From Brenneria populi (GTDB taxonomy: Bacteria; Pseudomonadota; Gammaproteobacteria; Enterobacterales; Enterobacteriaceae), in the NCBI RefSeq assembly GCF_036016195.1, contig NZ_JAYWTM010000006.1, positions 1 through 64,000 on the forward strand: a stretch of DNA of 64,000 nt, read 5' to 3'. A model generated the notes under the pieces. The model had not been told where the DNA came from, searched no databases, and saw nothing but the letters and a program-made list of their open reading frames with translations. The number at the start of each line of letters is the position of its first letter. Within the stretch, counting starts at the first letter, position 1. Positions 8,918-17,533 of this stretch are shown here, in pieces. The position numbers and the translations under genes are program-made.

Positions 8918-9435
8918 TATGCTCTCCTGTTTCCTTTGGTTGGTACCGACGACGGTTGCTTTGTTGAAGTGGGACTAAAAATATATCTAAATACGGTTTT
9001 TAAATTTTAAACAGATCACATTTCGAAAGATTTTACGTTTAAAATAAAAGAAATGAGTGATGGCATAGATAGCGGAATACGACAGGGATGACATGCGATA
9101 TCTGTGGTTACGTTGGCGAGGCCGTCCGGCCGTCATGACGTGTAAAGAGTTTATTTTTATTTTTATCAGTAATTTATTTTTATTTTGAGTTTGGGGAGCA
9201 GATTCTCTGTTTCGGACGCCGATGGCGGAATCCCTGCGGCCTGGTAAGCGTAACGGAAACTCTTTCATTCCTGCCGCGCGGCAATAGAGGATAATCTTTC
9301 ATGATAAAAGTATTTTGCCGCCAGGGCGCGCTGCGCTGATTCGCTCCCGCGGGAAGCGCTATCCGTTTGTCACAATGCGCCTCTATCCTCAATGGAGATC
9401 GCTGCTTTCGTTACGCGCCGTTCGAGGAGAAAACC
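8918..9435. other. Intergenic region between srlA and the nuclease gene
   Basis: 518 bases of divergent control region. The left 110 bases hold the srl promoter and CRP site. The middle (9024-9190) is AT-rich. The right part leads to the nuclease gene, whose ribosome site GAGGAGAAAA ends six bases before its ATG. Short reading frames on the minus strand here have no recognisable product. SrlR/GutM operators are probably present but could not be pinned down. Confidence 0.5.
8972..9023 (-). promoter_or_regulatory. srl operon promoter with CRP site
   Basis: A 22-bp element at 9002-9023 matches the CRP consensus palindrome at 17 of 22 positions by hand count; its upstream half (TGTGATC on the minus strand) is perfect and the other half is degenerate. 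A -10-like TATATT is at 8980-8985 on the minus strand, which puts the start site near 8972. The CRP centre then falls about 40 bases upstream, a class II position. CRP control of srl is known in E. coli. Confidence 0.65.
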
Positions 9436-10581
9436 ATGAAGATTCGCATCGCCAGCTATAACGTAGAGAATCTGTTCCATCGCGCCGCCATCCTCAATCT
9501 CCCTGATTCTCAACAGATCGACAGGTTATTAGAACGGGTCGGACAGCTTCAGCAATTGCTGGATCGCTCCCGCTATGATGACGCGTTGAAAGATAAGGTG
9601 TTCGATATTTCCCGGACGCTGCGCCCTTATCTGGATATCCGTACCGACGGCGGATCGCTGGGAAGATGGAAAAAGGAGCGGGGCGAAACGGGATTCAGAA
9701 TTAATAAAAGCTGCCGCGGCCGCGGGGACTGGATAGGCGAAATAGTATTCAAGCCGCAGGAATTCAGCGATCGGCAGCGTAAGAATACCGGTAAAGTTAT
9801 CGCTATGCTCAACGCCGATATTCTGTGCGCCGTCGAGGTGGAAAATATGGGGGTGCTGCGCGACTTCAACAGCCAGGTGCTGGGAAAAGATAAGTTTGAC
9901 CAGTTCGTTATGATCGATAGCCCGAACGATCCGCGCGGCATTGATGTCGCCTGTCTGACTCGTTATCGCATAACCCAGCTGCGCACGCACATTTTTGACG
10001 CCGGCAGACGCTTTGATCCGGTTTTCAGCCGCGACTGCCTTGAAGTGACGCTCGATGCGGGGCTTAAACAGCCGCTCTTTATCTTGTGCAATCACTTCAA
10101 AAGCCAGAGCGGGCAGACGGAGGAGCAGCGGAAACGGGGCGCGGAGAGGCGCCGAGATCAGTGCGAACGGGTGGCGGAAATTGCGCGGCAAACTTACGAT
10201 CTGAAAAAGGATTATGTGGTTATTCTCGGCGACTTGAACGAGGATTCCTCCAATCCCTTGCAAAGTTTATCGCCGCTGTTTTCCCTGCCGGAGCTTCATC
10301 CGGTGGTCGATCCGCAACTCCCGGAAACCGAGCGTTACACCTACTATTTTTCCGCAGGGAAAAAGGGCTCCCGGTTGAATCAGCTGGACTATATTTTTCT
10401 CTCCGCGCCGCTGCGGCGGGCGGTGACCGCGTGGGGCATTGAGCGCCGGGGAATTTATGACATTGATAAGATTGCCGCTAAGGAAGGGGCGGAGCCGGTT
10501 ACGCCATTGCCTGACGTGACGTCATGGGACACCGGGGCTTCCGACCATGCTGCGCTGTGGGTGGAGGTGGATATCACCTGA
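9436..10581 (+). CDS. Endonuclease/exonuclease/phosphatase (DNase I-like) family protein
   Basis: 381 residues from MKIRIASYNVENLF; this ATG has GAGGAG about 7 bases upstream, whereas the earlier in-frame ATG at 9367 has none. The whole protein is one EEP domain: N9 in the first strand, metal-binding E134/E136 in VEVENMG, H220 in NHFKS, D266 and N268 in GDLNED, D318 in LDYIF and the terminal D370-H371 (SDH). There is no signal peptide, so it should be cytoplasmic. A basic insert (RKRGAERRRDQCER) is at 232-245. Substrate (DNA, RNA, phosphoester) is unknown. It is absent from this position in E. coli and stands alone between srl and fis. Confidence 0.85.
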   Translation: MKIRIASYNVENLFHRAAILNLPDSQQIDRLLERVGQLQQLLDRSRYDDALKDKVFDISRTLRPYLDIRTDGGSLGRWKKERGETGFRINKSCRGRGDWIGEIVFKPQEFSDRQRKNTGKVIAMLNADILCAVEVENMGVLRDFNSQVLGKDKFDQFVMIDSPNDPRGIDVACLTRYRITQLRTHIFDAGRRFDPVFSRDCLEVTLDAGLKQPLFILCNHFKSQSGQTEEQRKRGAERRRDQCERVAEIARQTYDLKKDYVVILGDLNEDSSNPLQSLSPLFSLPELHPVVDPQLPETERYTYYFSAGKKGSRLNQLDYIFLSAPLRRAVTAWGIERRGIYDIDKIAAKEGAEPVTPLPDVTSWDTGASDHAALWVEVDIT

Positions 10582-10635
10582 GCGGGCAAACCTGCGGCGC
10601 GCGCCGGTTTGCCCGCTTCACCCCGCACATAAACA

Positions 10636-10667
10636 AAAAGCGCCTGCCGTTTCCGGCAGGCGCTTTT
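10636..10667. terminator. Bidirectional intrinsic terminator
   Basis: A perfect 14-bp inverted repeat (10636-10649 with 10654-10667) around a TTTC loop, ending in AAAA/TTTT on each side. It lies between the convergent nuclease gene and fis and can serve both. Confidence 0.85.
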
Positions 10668-10692
10668 CGAATCAATCAGATACGGCGGTGAA

Positions 10693-10989
10693 TCAGTTCA
10701 TGCCGTATTTTTTCAGTTTCTTACGCAGAGTACCGCGGTTGATACCCATCATCAGCGCCGCGCGGGTTTGGTTGCCGCGGGTGTATTGCATCACCATGTC
10801 TAACAGGGGTTGTTCAACTTCAGCCAATACCAGCTCATACAGGTCGCTAACGTCCTGACCATTTAATTGAGCAAAATAGTTTTTCAGGGCCTGTTTAACC
10901 GAGTCGCGCAGGGGTTTTTGGGTTACCTGTGCCTGAGAGTTTACGGTGGAAACGGTCAGTACGTCAGAATTCACGCGTTGTTCGAACAT
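10693..10989 (-). CDS. fis: DNA-binding protein Fis
   Basis: 98 residues, the invariant length. Fis is a homodimeric nucleoid protein that bends DNA, activates rRNA promoters and takes part in site-specific recombination. The N-terminal beta-hairpin arm (about 11-26) is followed by the dimer helices and the C-terminal helix-turn-helix (about 74-94, [19 protein letters not shown]). As far as I recall the sequence is the same as the E. coli protein over essentially its full length. It follows dusB in one operon with a 23-base gap. Confidence 0.98.
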
Positions 10990-11012
10990 AGTTCTGTCAG
11001 CTCTTTTTCTGT

Positions 11013-11978
11013 TTACGCAAGATTTTCAAAGTATGCCTCCAACGCCTCCAGCTGCTTGCTGGCATCCTCAATGGCGTTGAATGTGCGCCTAAACTGGTCG
11101 TTGGGGGCGTTCTCCTGGAGATACCAGGATACGTGCTTACGAGCTATACGGAATCCCTTGCCTGGACCATAAAAGTCGTGCAATTCCCGTATATGTTCGA
11201 TCAGCAAGCGCTTGACCTCTGCCAGCGGCATTGGCGGCAGCAGCTCCCCCGTGTCCAGATAATGCTGGATTTCCCGAAAGATCCAGGGTCTTCCCTGAGC
11301 GGCTCGTCCTATCATCAGGGCGTCCGCCCCGGTGTAATCAAGAACCGCTCTGGCTTTATGCGGGTCAGTAATGTCGCCATTCGCAATAATGGGAATGGAA
11401 ACGGCCTGCTTAACTGTCCGAATGCTGTCGTATTCCGCCGAGCCATTGAAAAGGCACGCGCGCGTGCGTCCGTGAATGGTCAGAGCCTGAATGCCACAGT
11501 CTTCAGCCAATTTGGCAATTTCTACACAGTTACGGTGCTCCGGCGCCCAGCCGGTACGGATTTTTAGTGTTACCGGTACGTCTACCGCCTTCACGACCGC
11601 CGAGAGGATCTGTTTGACCAAATCCGGATGCTGCAATAATGCGGATCCTGCCATCTTGCGGTTCACCTTCTTCGCCGGGCACCCCATATTGATGTCGATG
11701 ATCTGCGCGCCGAAATCCGTATTGACTCTCGCTGCGACAGCCATTTCATCCGGATCGCTGCCGGCTATCTGCACGGCCCTGATACCGGGTTCATCGCTAT
11801 GCGCCATGCGCAGACGCGACTTATCCGAGCGCCATACTTCCGGATTGGAAATCAGCATTTCGGATACGCTCATTCCAGCGCCCATCGCATGGCAGAGAGC
11901 TCTGAACGGGCGATCGCTAATGCCAGCCATCGGGGCTGCTATCAGGCGATTAGTTAGCTGAAATTGTCCAATGCGCAT
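11013..11978 (-). CDS. dusB: tRNA-dihydrouridine synthase B
   Basis: 321 residues from [12 protein letters not shown], matching E. coli DusB length; an in-frame ATG at 12062 would lie upstream of the predicted promoter. DusB is an FMN-dependent enzyme that reduces specific uridines in the tRNA D-loop. Visible features are the TIM-barrel start [12 protein letters not shown], the catalytic Cys in [13 protein letters not shown] (about residue 100) and the C-terminal helical tRNA-binding domain. It is cotranscribed with fis, and its leader controls Fis production. Confidence 0.96.
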
Positions 11979-12007
11979 AGACAAAGAGTGACCATACTGT
12001 GTCTGCA

Positions 12008-12045
12008 AGGGCGCGTATATTACGCATTTTTTACGTGATATGAAA
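12008..12045 (-). promoter_or_regulatory. dusB-fis promoter with GC-rich discriminator
   Basis: On the minus strand TTTCAT (12040-12045) and TAATAT (12017-12022) are spaced by 17 bases. A discriminator ACGCGCCC follows the -10. The same hexamers and GC-rich discriminator occur at the E. coli fis promoter, where they confer stringent (ppGpp/DksA) control. Fis and CRP sites upstream were not resolved. Confidence 0.7.
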
Positions 12046-12357
12046 GGCCAAACTTTGACCAATTCGCCGAAGGCGGACGAAGAAAACCTGTTTCCTTCTG
12101 CCAGAAGAAAATATTATCTATATTTAACAATGAGTTTTAGTTTTTTGTGAGTTTTTTTTGCTCAGGAAAATATTCCTGCCGCATGGCAATTTATCTATAA
12201 ATCGCGGTGATTCAGCAGGAGTAACGACGATCTTCGCTATTCGCAGCGGATTGCGTTGTCAATAAACCAAGAGCAGCGATAAATTTTTGCACCATAACGC
12301 GGCAAGCCATCAACCCCCGGCCGGAACCGGCCGGGAGAAACGGGCAAAGCGGCAAGA
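12046..12357. other. Intergenic region upstream of dusB and downstream of cah
   Basis: The right part of dusB-fis control DNA is AT-rich with T-tracts (12110-12170), suited to Fis or IHF binding. Near cah a 9-bp inverted repeat at 12316-12335 (CCCGGCCGG, two-base spacer) forms a strong hairpin 23 bases past the cah stop. It has no T-run, so it is at best a weak terminator. No gene seen. Confidence 0.45.
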
Positions 12358-13098
12358 TTAATTAACGATAACGCGGCCGTTTAACGGTTGCACCGGGCGA
12401 TTATTGGCGTGATGAATGGCCGCGGCGAATTTGGCCACCTGCGCCGCCGAAATCGTGGCCGTTTTATCCAGCACCAGCCAGCGGACGCCCTCGGAGCAAG
12501 GCGGGGTGGTGAGCGAACCGCTGAAGCGGTAGTAATTCCGCCGTTCCGCCGATGGGATCAGCGCCCCGATATCCAGCGGCGCGGTTAACTGCGCGGGAGC
12601 ATTGAGGGTTAACGGCATCTGCCGCCAGGCTTTTTCCAGCTCCTGATTGGCTTCGCCTTGTTCAAACATCAGCGCCATGACCGTCAGCGCGCCCTGGGGA
12701 TCCCGGTAGACAAAATGCGCTTCCAGCGGAAAGGTTTTGCCGTCGATCTCGTTTTCGCTGGGGGCGTGAAAATGAAACTGTTGGAGCGTGAAGGTATCGT
12801 TGTCTATCGTCAGCGTATTGCCCGCGCTGACGTCCACCTGGATGGTATGGCCATTGTTGACGATATGCTGCGCCCCGGTTTGATAAGACAGTTTTAGGTC
12901 ATCGTGGGCGGTTTTCAGCGCGCCGTGAATATCAATCGGCGATTGGTTCTTACCGGTCTCGCACAGGGAGAAGTCGGGAGAGAGTTTGCCCCAGTGCGCG
13001 GGCGATTCCTGCCCCTCATAGCTCCAGTGGGCGTGTTCGGATGCGTGCAGTGAAAAGCAGGCGGTAAATGCCAAGGCGGCGAGTAGTGTGTATTTCAT
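12358..13098 (-). CDS. cah: Periplasmic alpha-carbonic anhydrase
   Basis: 246 residues from MKYTLLAALAF; an ATG at 13110 would add four charged residues. It hydrates CO2 reversibly to bicarbonate. A Sec signal peptide spans about 1-19 (cleavage after HAS). The alpha-class fold is shown by GKNQSPIDI (49-57), the zinc ligands H109 and H111 (FHFHAPSE) and H128 (EAHFVY), and the SLTTPPCSEGV block near the C-terminus. C46 and the cysteine in PPCSEG are placed for the usual disulfide. It stands alone, with no transport or carboxylase partner nearby. Confidence 0.93.
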   Translation of the reverse strand: MKYTLLAALAFTACFSLHASEHAHWSYEGQESPAHWGKLSPDFSLCETGKNQSPIDIHGALKTAHDDLKLSYQTGAQHIVNNGHTIQVDVSAGNTLTIDNDTFTLQQFHFHAPSENEIDGKTFPLEAHFVYRDPQGALTVMALMFEQGEANQELEKAWRQMPLTLNAPAQLTAPLDIGALIPSAERRNYYRFSGSLTTPPCSEGVRWLVLDKTATISAAQVAKFAAAIHHANNRPVQPLNGRVIVN

Positions 13099-13437
13099 TT
13101 TGTCGTCCATTTAAAACAATATCCTCCATCGGTTTGGACGCCGATGGCAGTTTGATGAGGCATTGAGGATACACCTACATTTCAAATGGTTAAGGCGCAG
13201 ATAAAAAAAATGGTCAGAAACGGACGATTCCGATCGCTTTGAGCCGTGAAACAGAGAGGGCGGGATTGTCTGAAGCGACGCTCTCGATGTTTAAAGGGAA
13301 GAGGGCTGACGTACTGTCCGGCGAGGCATCAGGGAAGCGCCGAATGGCGGTAAGAGGCGCCGCCGCCCGTTACCGCAGGGATGAGGTGGGCCAACGCGCG
13401 GAGATAGCCCGATGACTCTCTCCGCGCGTTTTAAACC
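13099..13437. other. Intergenic region between cah and prmA
   Basis: 339 bases with no convincing gene. The part next to cah should hold its promoter and contains GGAGG on the minus strand at about 13124-13128. The prmA end carries a perfect 12-bp inverted repeat (13393-13404 with 13419-13430, 14-base loop), starting 8 bases past the prmA stop. It has no T-run on the minus strand but TTTT follows on the plus strand; it is probably a 3' end or stabilising hairpin. Confidence 0.5.
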
Positions 13438-14319
13438 CTACTTACGGATACCGGTAATCCGGCACCACTCCTCTTTCTCCGCCACCGGATCGAGCTGGAA
13501 CTGCTCCTGGTAGGCGGCGGCCACGTCGGCGGCCTGGGTGGCCAGAACGCCCGACAGGCCGAGATGGGCGCCGGCCTTCGGCAGCTCGCTGATTAGCGGC
13601 GCCAGTTCACGCAGCGGGCCGGCGAGGATGTTGGCGACCACTACGTCGGCGCGCAGGCCATCCGGCTGCTGCTGCGGCAGGTAGAGCTCCAGACGTTCGG
13701 AGACGCCGTTTCTCTGCGCGTTGTCGCGGCTGGCCTGAATCGCCTGCGGGTCGATGTCGATGCCGATGGCGCGGGCGGCGCCCAACTTCAGCGCGGCGAT
13801 GGCCAATATGCCGGAGCCGCAGCCGAAATCGATGAGGGTTTTGCCCTGCAGGTCCAGACCGTCCAGCCATTGCAGGCACAGGGCGGTGGTGGGGTGGGTG
13901 CCGGTGCCGAAGGCCAGACCCGGGTCGAGCATCACGTTCACCGCCGTCGGATCGGGTACGTCGCGCCAGCTCGGGCAGATCCAAAGCCGCTCGCCGAAGC
14001 GCATGGGATGAAAGTTATCCATCCATTCGCGTTCCCAGTCCTTATCTTCCAACTGTTCGATTTTATGCTTGAATCCGGCGCCCAGCAGGGGTTCCCGCTC
14101 CAGCGCCGCAATAACTCCCGCCATTTCGGTTTCCGCGTCATAGAGGCCGATGACGTCGGTATCGCCCCATAGTCGGGTTTCGCCGGGCAGCGGTTCGAAG
14201 ACGGGCGTATCGTGCGTATCCTGAAACGTAACGGATACGGCTCCGCTATCGATCAGCGCGTCGCCCAGTTGTTCGGCATGGCTGCCGGAGGTATTTATTT
14301 TTAGTTGAATCCACGGCAT
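13438..14319 (-). CDS. prmA: Ribosomal protein L11 methyltransferase PrmA
   Basis: 293 residues, the usual length. It trimethylates ribosomal protein L11 using S-adenosylmethionine. An N-terminal L11-recognition domain (about 1-55) and linker are followed by a class I methyltransferase domain. Its motif I is DFGCGSGILAIAALKLGA, next come GIDIDPQAI and the catalytic-loop motif VVANILAGPL. The downstream gene order panF-prmA-dusB-fis is the conserved enterobacterial one, here interrupted by cah. Confidence 0.96.
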   Translation of the reverse strand: MPWIQLKINTSGSHAEQLGDALIDSGAVSVTFQDTHDTPVFEPLPGETRLWGDTDVIGLYDAETEMAGVIAALEREPLLGAGFKHKIEQLEDKDWEREWMDNFHPMRFGERLWICPSWRDVPDPTAVNVMLDPGLAFGTGTHPTTALCLQWLDGLDLQGKTLIDFGCGSGILAIAALKLGAARAIGIDIDPQAIQASRDNAQRNGVSERLELYLPQQQPDGLRADVVVANILAGPLRELAPLISELPKAGAHLGLSGVLATQAADVAAAYQEQFQLDPVAEKEEWCRITGIRK

Positions 14320-14331
14320 AGCAGTCTCTAA

Positions 14332-15789
14332 TTACATTTTAAGTGAAGTCGGGGCGGCGGCCGGTTCGGGCACGCTGCGTCCGAAGCGGTTGCCGATAAT
14401 AAACGCCAGCAGGCTTAGCGTCAGCGCCGGCACGATCGGGTGAAAGCCCGCCAGTTGAAGATTAAAACCGGCCAGCGCCGTATAACAGCCCGCGCCGCCG
14501 AGCATCGCGCACAATGCTCCCGTGGCGTTGGCGCGCTGCCAATAAAGCCCCAGCACCAGCGGCCAGAGGAACACGGCCTCCAGCCCGCCGAAGGCCAGCA
14601 GATTCAGCCAGATAATCATCTCCGGCGGGCGCCAGGAGGCGATAAGCACCAGTAATCCCAGCAACAGGGTCGTCATGCTGGAAAGGCGCTTGATATGCCT
14701 TTCATTGCGTATTTGCTGCGGGCGCACGCTGAGATAGAGATCTTTTATGATGGTGGCCGACGCCTGAAGCAGATGGGCGTTGATATTGGACATAATAGCC
14801 GCCATCGGCGCGGCGAGGAATATCCCGGCGACCAGCGGCGGCAGAACGGACACCATCAGCGCGGGCAATACCTGATCCGGGATGGTCAAATCGGGCATAA
14901 TCGCCCGCCCCAGCGCCCCGGAGAGGTGCATTCCCAGCATCAGGATGCCGATGACGATGGTGCCGATAATAATGCCGCGGTGCAGCGCCCGGCTGTCGCG
15001 ATAGGAGATGCAGCGCACGGCGGTATTCGGCAGGCCGATGACCCCGAAGCACACCAGCACCCAGAACGAGGCCATAAACGGCATCGACAGAATATGGTTA
15101 CTGCCCTGCGGCGTAATCAGCGCCGGGTCGATAGACTGAAGCTTATCCACCGCGCTGTGCAAACCGCCCGCGGCGTGGATGACCCCCACCAGCAAGATGA
15201 TCGTGCCCAGCAGCATCACCATGCCCTGCATGGCGTCATTCAACACGCTGGCGCGAAAACCGCCGAAAGCGGTATACAGCGCAATGGTTACGCCGAAAAT
15301 CAGCAGACCGATATCGTAGGGAATATTGGCCGCGGTCTCCAGCAGGCGCGCGCCGCCGATAAACTGCACCGCCATGGCGCCGATAAACGCGACCAGTAGA
15401 CTAAGGCTGGCTAACCACACCAGCAGGCGGCTGCCGTAGCGGGCGTACAGCATATCGTTGAGCGTAATGGCGTTATAACGCCTGGCGAGGATCGCGAACT
15501 TTTTGCCCAGAATGCCCAGCGACAGCAGCATGGTGGGAAGCTGGATCATAGAAAGCAGCACCCAGCCCAGGCCGTACTTGTAGGCCGCGCCCGGACCGCC
15601 GATAAACGAGCTGGCGCTTACGTAGGTGCCGATAAGGGTCATCGCCAGCACAAAGCCGCCCATCGAGCGTCCGCCGAGAAAATACTCATTCAGAAAGTTG
15701 CCGGCCTGCCGCCGGCGATAGGCGTATACCGACAGCCCGAAAACCAGTAGCAGATAGCCCAGCAGCGGCAGCAGCACTTCACTTTGCAT
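14332..15789 (-). CDS. panF: Sodium/pantothenate symporter PanF
   Basis: 485 residues from MQSEVLLPLLGYL. It is an inner-membrane member of the sodium:solute symporter (SSS) family that imports pantothenate for coenzyme A synthesis. About 13 hydrophobic segments are present, with the family blocks GGPGAAYKYGLGWVLL and FLAAPMAAIMSNINAHLLQASA. Its start overlaps the yhdT stop by 11 bases, and prmA begins 12 bases after its stop, so the three are likely one transcript. Confidence 0.95.
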   Translation of the reverse strand: MQSEVLLPLLGYLLLVFGLSVYAYRRRQAGNFLNEYFLGGRSMGGFVLAMTLIGTYVSASSFIGGPGAAYKYGLGWVLLSMIQLPTMLLSLGILGKKFAILARRYNAITLNDMLYARYGSRLLVWLASLSLLVAFIGAMAVQFIGGARLLETAANIPYDIGLLIFGVTIALYTAFGGFRASVLNDAMQGMVMLLGTIILLVGVIHAAGGLHSAVDKLQSIDPALITPQGSNHILSMPFMASFWVLVCFGVIGLPNTAVRCISYRDSRALHRGIIIGTIVIGILMLGMHLSGALGRAIMPDLTIPDQVLPALMVSVLPPLVAGIFLAAPMAAIMSNINAHLLQASATIIKDLYLSVRPQQIRNERHIKRLSSMTTLLLGLLVLIASWRPPEMIIWLNLLAFGGLEAVFLWPLVLGLYWQRANATGALCAMLGGAGCYTALAGFNLQLAGFHPIVPALTLSLLAFIIGNRFGRSVPEPAAAPTSLKM

Positions 15790-16021
15790 CGTCATTCTCC
15801 AGTGAAATATCCTGGAAGACGAAGCGCACCATCAGCCAGCACAGCAGGGTAAAGACGAGCGGCAGCAGCAGACAGGCCATTTCAAACCAGTGGGGGAGCC
15901 CGGTAATCCCCTGAGCGTTATCGGGCAGATAAGCGGTAAAAATCCAGGCGGCCAGATAAGCCAGCGTCAGGCCCATCGCCCAGCGGGCCTCTCGGTGAGC
16001 CTGAAGAAAACGAATGTCCAT
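15779..16021 (-). CDS. yhdT: YhdT family inner-membrane protein
   Basis: 80 residues from MDIRFLQAHREARWAMG, matching E. coli YhdT length; GGGGGAAAA directly precedes this ATG, so the in-frame ATG at 16057 is rejected. Two membrane segments (about 15-35 and 47-68) and an acidic C-terminus (ENDDAK). Function is unknown. Its fixed overlap with panF suggests an accessory role for the pantothenate symporter, which is inference. Confidence 0.9.
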   Translation of the reverse strand: MDIRFLQAHREARWAMGLTLAYLAAWIFTAYLPDNAQGITGLPHWFEMACLLLPLVFTLLCWLMVRFVFQDISLENDDAK

Positions 16022-16111
16022 TTTTCCCCCATAGAAGCCGGCGTCATCGCGTTGCAACGAGCAAACCGGAAAATTTGCCTGGGCGGTTGACTTGTTCCGC
16101 CGGAATCGGCA

Positions 16112-16144
16112 AAAAATTAAAAAGGCCGGTTTTCACCGGCCTTT
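16112..16144 (-). terminator. Intrinsic terminator after accC
   Basis: A perfect 10-bp inverted repeat (16121-16130 with 16135-16144), loop of four. On the minus strand it is followed by a T-rich run (TTTAATTTTTT). It ends the aroQ-accB-accC transcript. Confidence 0.85.
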
Positions 16145-16178
16145 CACGGAGCGATAGCAGGGAGCTCGGTAGCTATAT

Positions 16179-17522
16179 TTACTGTAACCCGAGTTTCTTC
16201 TCCAGATAGTGGATATTGGTTCCGCCTTTCTGGAAGTTTTCATCGTCCATGATCTTCATCTGAAGCTCTACGTTGGTTTTGATGCCGTCGATGATCAGCT
16301 CCGCCAGCGCGTTCTTCATGCGCGAGATCGCCACTTCGCGGGTTTCGCCATAGGTGATCAATTTCCCGATCATGGAATCATAATAGGGCGGAACCGTGTA
16401 CCCGGCGTAAATATGCGATTCCCAACGCACGCCGAAGCCGCCCGGCGCATGGAAACGGGTGATTTTGCCCGGGCTTGGCAGGAAGGTATTCGAATCCTCG
16501 GCGTTGATGCGGCACTCCACCGCGTGGCCGCGAACCTGAATGTCTTCCTGTTTGATGGATAACGGCTGACCGTCGGCGATGCGCAGCTGCTCCTTGATCA
16601 GGTCCACGCCGGTAATCATTTCGGTAACCGGGTGCTCCACCTGAATACGGGTGTTCATTTCAATAAAGTAGAACTCGCCGTTTTCGTACAGGAATTCGAA
16701 CGTACCCGCGCCGCGATAGTTGATATCGATACAGGCTTTCGCGCAGCGCGAGCCGATAAACCGGCGCTGTTCGCTGGTGATGCCGGGCGCCGGCGCCTCT
16801 TCCACCACTTTCTGGTGGCGGCGCTGCATGGAGCAGTCGCGTTCGGCCAGATAAATGGCGTTGCCCTGGCCGTCGGCCAATACCTGGATCTCCACGTGAC
16901 GCGGATTTTCCAGGTATTTTTCCATATAGACCATGTCGTTGTTGAAAGCCGCTTTGGCTTCCGCGCGGGTCATATTGATGGACTGTTCCAGCTCTTTATC
17001 GCTGCGCACGACGCGCATGCCGCGGCCGCCGCCGCCGCCGGAGGCTTTGATGATCACCGGGTAGCCGATGCGTTTGGCGAAGGCGCGGTTTTTCTCCATG
17101 TCGCCGTCCAGCGGGCCGTCGGAGCCCGGCACGCAGGGAACGCCGGCCTTTTTCATGGCGTTGATGGCGGAGACCTTGTCGCCCATCAGGCGGATGGTTT
17201 CGGCGCGCGGGCCAATGAAAATAAAGCCGGAACGCTCAACCTGTTCGGCGAAATCGGCGTTTTCCGACAGGAAGCCGTAGCCGGGGTGTATGGCGGCGGA
17301 ACCGGTAATCTCCGCGGCGGAGACGATAGCCGGGATATTCAGGTAGCTTTTGGTGGAGGGAGCCGGACCGATACACACGGTCTCATCCGCCAGCAGTACG
17401 TGTTTCAGATCGCGATCCGCGCTGGAGTGAACGGCGACGGTTTTGATGCCCAATTCCTTACAGGCACGCAAAATACGCAGCGCGATCTCTCCGCGGTTGG
17501 CGATAACGATTTTATCTAGCAT
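16179..17522 (-). CDS. accC: Acetyl-CoA carboxylase biotin carboxylase subunit
   Basis: 447 residues. It carboxylates the biotin on AccB using ATP and bicarbonate, the first step of fatty acid synthesis. ATP-grasp enzyme: N-terminal Rossmann-like domain (KIVIANRGEIALRI), glycine-rich ATP loop KASGGGGGRGMR (about 159-170), catalytic region EMNTRIQVEHPVTE. It follows accB after 11 bases. A long antisense reading frame across the gene is not a gene. Confidence 0.98.
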   Translation of the reverse strand: MLDKIVIANRGEIALRILRACKELGIKTVAVHSSADRDLKHVLLADETVCIGPAPSTKSYLNIPAIVSAAEITGSAAIHPGYGFLSENADFAEQVERSGFIFIGPRAETIRLMGDKVSAINAMKKAGVPCVPGSDGPLDGDMEKNRAFAKRIGYPVIIKASGGGGGRGMRVVRSDKELEQSINMTRAEAKAAFNNDMVYMEKYLENPRHVEIQVLADGQGNAIYLAERDCSMQRRHQKVVEEAPAPGITSEQRRFIGSRCAKACIDINYRGAGTFEFLYENGEFYFIEMNTRIQVEHPVTEMITGVDLIKEQLRIADGQPLSIKQEDIQVRGHAVECRINAEDSNTFLPSPGKITRFHAPGGFGVRWESHIYAGYTVPPYYDSMIGKLITYGETREVAISRMKNALAELIIDGIKTNVELQMKIMDDENFQKGGTNIHYLEKKLGLQ

Positions 17523-17533
17523 GGTAAGCCCCG

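Noticed and set aside
8987..9268. Possible 93-residue minus-strand gene upstream of srlA
   Set aside because: Overlaps the CRP site and promoter; low-complexity AT-rich translation.
16632..17519. 295-codon plus-strand frame across accC
   Set aside because: Fully antisense to accC, which is intact and highly conserved; His/Asp/Gly-rich translation matches no family.
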